10,879 nucleotides of DNA from Pseudomonadota bacterium (GTDB lineage: Bacteria > Pseudomonadota > Gammaproteobacteria > Pseudomonadales > Azotimanducaceae): the NCBI GenBank assembly GCA_009936895.1, contig JAACDS010000429.1:1-10879 (forward strand), in the 5' to 3' direction. The notes under the pieces are model-generated. The model was not told the DNA's origin. It worked only from the letters and a program-made list of their open reading frames with translations, and did not search any database. The translations under genes were made by a program, and so were the position numbers. Shown here piece after piece: positions 7,232 through 10,879 of the stretch (positions are counted from its first letter, which is position 1; each line of letters starts with the position of its first letter).

Positions 7232-8148
7232 GCCATCATCGATTAGATCAGGCAAAAGCAAGTTTCATCGCCAATGCCAAAACCTTTGCCTTGGCGGCAA
7301 AATTTTTGCCCAAGGAACGGTACGAAGCCGTGGCCAGACTGTATGCGTTCTGTCGCCAGCTGGACGATTTGGCCGACGCAGCGCCGGCGGGTGTAAACCA
7401 CAGCGGACTCATCCGCATTCGTGAGGAAATCTGCAGCGGAACAAGCCAAGACCCCGGTATCAGCGACATGCTCTGTTTGCAGCGTGACTTTGAAATCCCC
7501 ACGACCTTGCTGTTGGATTTCGTCGATGCCTTGATTGAGGATCAGTACCCCAGAGCACTGGCGGATATGGATGAACTGGTACGGTTCGCCTACGGCGTCG
7601 CCTCCACCGTTGGCCTGATGATGTGCCACGTCTTTGGCGTGCGTGACCCCAAGGCCTTGCCCTTCGCTGTCGATCTGGGCGTGGCAATGCAAATGAGCAA
7701 TATCGCTCGAGACATTTTGGAAGACGCCGAACGAAATCGGATTTATGTCCCGGCAAATCTGCTGCCCACGCCGGTAGACTGTGACGGCTTGGTTCGAGGC
7801 GACAAGGCCCAACGCGCCAGCGCATATCAGGGCGCACTGAAACTCCTCGCCATTGCCGACGAATACTACGCTAGCGCTGCCTTGGGTTATGGCTATCTGC
7901 CGCGCACGGTTCGACAGGCCATTAAAGTGGCCGCTCGGCTCTATCAGGCCATTGGCGAGAAAGTCGAGAGAAGCGAAGCAACCTATTGGCAGCAGCGCAC
8001 GGTGGTGTCGTCTGAACGCAAATGTCTGTTGATCGCCGAACTGTTTCTCCAGCGGATGCGAAACGGCTCCAGCACGCTGCTGATCAATAAATTCGCGCAC
8101 CGCGCACAGCTGCACCAGGCGCTGGATAGCCGACGCTTCTCTGCCTGA
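7219..8148 (+). CDS. crtB: Phytoene synthase
   Basis: The 309-residue squalene/phytoene synthase condenses two geranylgeranyl diphosphates head-to-head to phytoene. Both aspartate-rich substrate-binding motifs are intact: YAFCRQLDDLAD (D49-D50-x-x-D53) and NIARDILEDAERNRIYVP (from residue 161, D165 to D169). ASTVGLMM lies in between, as usual in the family. The ATG at 7219 lies inside the end of crtI, 13 bases of overlap, which suggests translation depends partly on ribosomes finishing crtI. The frame is open further upstream, but that sequence is crtI read out of frame. The next gene starts nine bases after the stop. Confidence 0.95.
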   Translation: MSKLSHHRLDQAKASFIANAKTFALAAKFLPKERYEAVARLYAFCRQLDDLADAAPAGVNHSGLIRIREEICSGTSQDPGISDMLCLQRDFEIPTTLLLDFVDALIEDQYPRALADMDELVRFAYGVASTVGLMMCHVFGVRDPKALPFAVDLGVAMQMSNIARDILEDAERNRIYVPANLLPTPVDCDGLVRGDKAQRASAYQGALKLLAIADEYYASAALGYGYLPRTVRQAIKVAARLYQAIGEKVERSEATYWQQRTVVSSERKCLLIAELFLQRMRNGSSTLLINKFAHRAQLHQALDSRRFSA

Positions 8149-8157
8149 TCTGCAACG

Positions 8158-9315
8158 GTGAGCGACGCCACTGATTTTGACCTAGTCATTCTGGGCGGCG
8201 GTATGACGGGCCTGACCCTTGGCTATCATCTTACCCAGCACAATGCACCGGGCTCCGCCGACAAACACCAGTCACTAATTCTTGAGCCGCGCAGCGACTA
8301 CAGCCGAGATAAGACATGGTGCTACTGGCAGCACGAAGCAACACCCTTCGATGAGGCTATCAGCCATCGGTGGCATCGCTGGACCGTCAGCTGCAACGGA
8401 CACACCCACGTCAGCGAGAGCGCCACCACGCCCTACGTCAGGGTAGACAGCGCTAGGTTCTATGAGATTGGCCAAGCAGCAATCGCCGCGTCCGATTGCG
8501 TCACTCTGCGTCTGGGTGACAGCGCGACACAGGTTCTTCCCAACAAACATGGTGTGTCTGTGCAAAGCGAGCGTGAGACATTTCAAGCCTGTCGGGTATT
8601 CGATACCCGGCCCGCATCCATCCCCGAAGGCATATTGCTACAGCACTTTGTCGGCTGGGAGATCGAGACAGACACAGACGTCTTTGATCCAACTACCGTG
8701 ACCTTGATGGACTTTGTTCCCGGGGCCGAAGACATCCACTTTTTCTATGTACTGCCCATGAGTCCGCGGCATGCCCTGATTGAAACCACACACTTTTCAG
8801 CCCGCGTGCTTGATGAAACGGCCTACGCGGCGGAAATCACCGATTACTTACGTGAACGCTTCGGACTGAGTGACTGGCAGATCAAACATCGGGAAACGGG
8901 TGTTATACCCATGCCCCGGCACGCGCCGAACCTGTCTCGCAGGCCGAACAGCCGTATTGTTCCCCTGGGCCTGCACAGCGACACCGTAAAACCTTCAACC
9001 GGATACTGTTATCCCCATGCGCAAGTTCAGGCACGCCGCCAAGTCGCCGCTTTGTTCACAGAACCGAACGCCACGGCCATAGCCGCAAGATCACGGCTCA
9101 ACCGGTGGTTTGACGCGGTGTTTATCGGCTTTCTAGAGCAGCACCCAGAGCGGGCTGGCGAGATATTTTTCCGCCTGTTCAAGAGCGTCCCCAGCGATGC
9201 GTTAACTCGTTTTTTAGGGGATAACGCGAAACCAGCCGACTATTTTCGAGTCATGCTGGCACTGCCAAAAGGCACCTTTATCCTGCAGGCCATGCGACAT
9301 GTTTGGCGCGCTTAA
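8158..9315 (+). CDS. crtY: Lycopene beta-cyclase (CrtY type)
   Basis: The 385-residue flavoprotein cyclises both ends of lycopene to beta-carotene. Motifs in order: nucleotide-binding LVILGGGMTG (residues 9-18), DKTWCYW (51-57), FVGWEIE (164-170), TLMDF (182-186), FYVLPMSPRHALIETTHFS (196-214), HRETGVIPM (244-252) and KPSTGYCYP (278-286). These fit the CrtY family rather than the heterodimeric CrtYc/CrtYd or the CruA types. The start is GTG at 8158, nine bases after the crtB stop, with no clear ribosome binding site, so reinitiation by ribosomes leaving crtB is likely. Its end overlaps blh by 17 bases. Confidence 0.93.
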   Translation: MSDATDFDLVILGGGMTGLTLGYHLTQHNAPGSADKHQSLILEPRSDYSRDKTWCYWQHEATPFDEAISHRWHRWTVSCNGHTHVSESATTPYVRVDSARFYEIGQAAIAASDCVTLRLGDSATQVLPNKHGVSVQSERETFQACRVFDTRPASIPEGILLQHFVGWEIETDTDVFDPTTVTLMDFVPGAEDIHFFYVLPMSPRHALIETTHFSARVLDETAYAAEITDYLRERFGLSDWQIKHRETGVIPMPRHAPNLSRRPNSRIVPLGLHSDTVKPSTGYCYPHAQVQARRQVAALFTEPNATAIAARSRLNRWFDAVFIGFLEQHPERAGEIFFRLFKSVPSDALTRFLGDNAKPADYFRVMLALPKGTFILQAMRHVWRA

Positions 9316-10156
9316 GCCCTTTGCGTTTTTTCTGGGCGGCAGCGCATCCGTTCTCTTGCTGGCCATCTGGATCGGCACTGCGCATCCGGCATTTGTTGCA
9401 CTGCTCTGCCTCGTCCTGCTGCTAGCCGGACTGCCCCATGGCGCATTCGATTACCATATTTTATCCGCCCGCTACGAAGGGCCGGCCTTTGCTTTCGCGC
9501 TCGTCATCTATCTTGGCTTGACCGGCATGACCGTTGTGCTGTGGTGGCTGCTGCCACTGTGGTTTTTGAGCAGCTTCCTCGCCTACTCGGCCTTTCACTT
9601 CGGCGACTCGGACTGGCCAGATCAGGGAGACCTGCGGAAATGGGCCTGGGGGCTATCCATTGTCGGGCTGCCCTGCCTGTTGGCCCCTCAAACGGTAGGA
9701 TCGCTGTTTGCCGTGATCGCTGGAATTTCCGAGGTCGCGCTGCTCACGAAAGTCGCAGGCCTCTTGTCGATTCCTGCGGCAGCCTTGTGCTGCCTGCCGG
9801 ACCGGGTGTCAAACGGAAACCACGGGAACCCGAAACCGGTTCTTCTACTGAGCTACGCCGGGACGTGCTGGGTGGCCGGACCGCTGGCGGCATTTGGCTG
9901 CTACTTCGCATGCCTGCACAGTCCTTTTCACCTAACGCGATGGCAACGCCGGATTCAGGGGACGTCCATGCGCAGTATTCACGCTCTGAGCGCCCTTGTT
10001 TTGGTTTCTGTCGTTGGACTTGTGTGGTGGTTCCCAGTGGCCTGGGATACGGGTCTGGGCAGCAACCTAGATGGCTCCGTGCTGCGTTATACATTTCTCG
10101 CCTTGGCCGCTCTTACGGTGCCTCATATGACCCTGTTGTTTTTGGCGAAGCGCTAA
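9299..10156 (+). CDS. blh: Beta-carotene 15,15'-dioxygenase, Brp/Blh family
   Basis: The 285-residue integral membrane protein of the Brp/Blh family cleaves beta-carotene into two retinals for the rhodopsin. Conserved histidine motifs are intact: GLPHGAFDYHI (H47), SAFHFGDSD (H100), CLHSPFH (H207 and H211) and VPHMTLL (H276). The first four are the probable iron ligands by analogy with characterised Blh. Hydrophobic segments alternate along the whole length. The ATG lies within the end of crtY (17-base overlap), indicating translational coupling. It is the last gene of the operon; its TAA shares bases with the stop codon of the opposite-strand gene, and no terminator hairpin is visible after it. 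Confidence 0.95.
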   Translation: MFGALKPFAFFLGGSASVLLLAIWIGTAHPAFVALLCLVLLLAGLPHGAFDYHILSARYEGPAFAFALVIYLGLTGMTVVLWWLLPLWFLSSFLAYSAFHFGDSDWPDQGDLRKWAWGLSIVGLPCLLAPQTVGSLFAVIAGISEVALLTKVAGLLSIPAAALCCLPDRVSNGNHGNPKPVLLLSYAGTCWVAGPLAAFGCYFACLHSPFHLTRWQRRIQGTSMRSIHALSALVLVSVVGLVWWFPVAWDTGLGSNLDGSVLRYTFLALAALTVPHMTLLFLAKR

Positions 10157-10626
10157 CCGGATCTGGGATCTAATCGGAACACACCGAAGGCGCCCTCGCT
10201 TTCTTCCGGCGAAGGGAATCCGGCGACGATGTCAGGGTAGTTCGGCCGGTACTTGTTCGTGTAAGCCGTGATGATGCCTTCCAATCCGGACGTAACGGGC
10301 GTCGCGTTCAGCGAATACCTGCGGTCTTGAAGACGCATTTCAACCGGCGCACCCTCACCGATGCGCTGCACCCAGCCGCTGTCGCCGCTGCCGATCACAT
10401 ACAGCTGGCCTTCTACCTGAACCACCCAGATGATGACGACCCGAGGCAGGGTTCCCGGTACCTTGAGCAGAATCTCATCCACCGTCGATGTGTCAGGCCA
10501 GGCCGTCGGTTGCGGTGTGGATTTTCCGCCAATGAAAAATCCTGGCAGGGGGCCAATGGGGGTGGCAAAAATCAGTATCAAGACGATGCCAGCAAGCGCC
10601 GCGAAAAAGCCGTTACGTAGTGACAT
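10153..10626 (-). CDS. Membrane-anchored hypothetical protein, possible split-barrel domain
   Basis: The 157-residue protein has one N-terminal membrane segment or uncleaved signal anchor (about residues 7-33), a short Pro/Thr-rich linker, and a soluble domain from about residue 46. The core (WVVQVEGQLYVIGSG, then GWVQRIGEG and VEMRLQDRRYSL) has the beta-strand pattern of small split-barrel proteins such as DUF2255 or the deazaflavin nitroreductases. That is a fold impression, not an established assignment. The start at 10626 is well supported by AGGAGG (minus strand, 10638-10633) six bases upstream. The gene converges on blh, and their stop codons overlap. A perfect dyad lies about 33 bases upstream of its start codon. 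Function is unknown, and there is no evident link to the rhodopsin system. Confidence 0.8.
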   Translation of the reverse strand: MSLRNGFFAALAGIVLILIFATPIGPLPGFFIGGKSTPQPTAWPDTSTVDEILLKVPGTLPRVVIIWVVQVEGQLYVIGSGDSGWVQRIGEGAPVEMRLQDRRYSLNATPVTSGLEGIITAYTNKYRPNYPDIVAGFPSPEESEGAFGVFRLDPRSG

Positions 10627-10632
10627 ATCAAA

Positions 10633-10638
10633 CCTCCT
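10633..10638 (-). promoter_or_regulatory. Ribosome binding site of the membrane-anchored hypothetical gene
   Basis: AGGAGG on the minus strand, six bases before the ATG at 10626-10624. It is a full consensus match, which supports this small gene as real. Confidence 0.75.
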
Positions 10639-10658
10639 GTGGATATCGCAAGATCCGA

Positions 10659-10676
10659 GCTAAGGGAAACCTTAGC
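10659..10676. promoter_or_regulatory. Perfect 7-bp dyad with GAAA spacer between the divergent last two genes
   Basis: GCTAAGG-GAAA-CCTTAGC is a perfect inverted repeat. It lies 33 bases upstream of the hypothetical gene (minus strand) and 135 bases upstream of the probable serine hydrolase (plus strand). It could be an operator for one or both, or an RNA hairpin; on the + strand the GAAA loop is of the stable GNRA type. Confidence 0.45.
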
Positions 10677-10811
10677 ACTGTTTCGCAAAACACCTAGGCA
10701 CATCCGTCTGATACTACAGAGCAATTCACGTACAAAGACTCCAGAGAGAACCTTGACTCCACTGCCTTCCCTGACTCAACCTCGGTACGTTCATTCAGCA
10801 GGCAATCCACA

Positions 10812-10879
10812 ATGACCAACGACGCCTATTCGTCCGCCAATTGGAATCAAGCACCGCACAACCGACACAGTTTTCAGCA
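10812..10879 (+). CDS. Probable beta-lactamase-family serine hydrolase, N-terminal start (runs off right edge)
   Basis: Twenty-two residues are visible from ATG at 10812. The pattern W-N-Q-A-P-H-N-R-H-S-F-Q resembles the N-terminus that precedes the catalytic domain in many proteobacterial beta-lactamase-related serine hydrolases (W..pP.NRwsF.hv). That recognition is from memory; no catalytic SxxK is within the window. The frame is open for some distance upstream but contains no ATG, so this is the likely start. The ribosome binding site is weak (AGCAGG about nine bases upstream). Confidence 0.5.
   Translation, partial: MTNDAYSSANWNQAPHNRHSFQ

Noticed and set aside
7243..8115. Long minus-strand open frame (290 codons) opposite crtB
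   Set aside because: It lies wholly inside crtB, which has all family motifs. The protein resembles nothing and has no ribosome binding site that I can see; it looks like a by-product of GC-rich codon use.

Overview
The window looks like chromosomal DNA of a marine, proteorhodopsin-bearing gammaproteobacterium. This placement rests on gene content and order (proteorhodopsin, then crtE, crtI, crtB, crtY, blh, all on the + strand) and on protein character. No rRNA or other phylogenetic marker is present, so anything finer than 'gammaproteobacterial-type' is a guess. I saw no tRNA, rRNA, CRISPR array, insertion sequence or phage gene.

Layout. Positions 1-127 (minus) hold the start of a small DUF7009-like protein that runs off the left edge. 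Positions 298-2538 (minus) encode a cytoplasmic molybdopterin / Fe4S4 oxidoreductase of the DMSO-reductase superfamily. Diverging from it is a COQ7-type diiron ubiquinone-biosynthesis hydroxylase (2728-3276). About 700 bases without a convincing gene follow (3277-3974); they contain dyads and the ribosome binding site for proteorhodopsin. Proteorhodopsin (3975-4655) is followed by a strong 13-bp hairpin and then the carotenoid/retinal operon: crtE (4755-5729), crtI (5726-7231), crtB (7219-8148), crtY (8158-9315) and blh (9299-10156). On the minus strand, stop-on-stop with blh, is a small membrane-anchored hypothetical gene (10153-10626). The right edge holds the start of a probable beta-lactamase-family serine hydrolase (10812 onward).

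How the genes work together. CrtE makes geranylgeranyl diphosphate, CrtB condenses two of these to phytoene, CrtI desaturates phytoene to lycopene, CrtY cyclises lycopene to beta-carotene, and Blh cleaves beta-carotene to two retinals. Retinal then binds the lysine of the proteorhodopsin to give a light-driven proton pump. The rhodopsin has the D/T/E proton-pump residues and glutamine at the spectral tuning site, so it is predicted to absorb blue light. The genes overlap (4, 13 and 17 bases) or nearly abut, pointing to one translationally coupled unit.

The main anomaly is in crtI. Codon 69 is TAA (5930-5932), while the same frame stays open and clearly CrtI-like on both sides. As written, the only lycopene-forming gene in the cluster is broken although every other step is intact. 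This is a recent nonsense mutation, a sequencing error, or, less likely, a readthrough site. Other points of note are the absence of a signal peptide on the rhodopsin, a 12-bp perfect palindrome abutting its ribosome binding site, an altered second aspartate motif in CrtE, and a GAAA-looped perfect dyad upstream of the last two genes.
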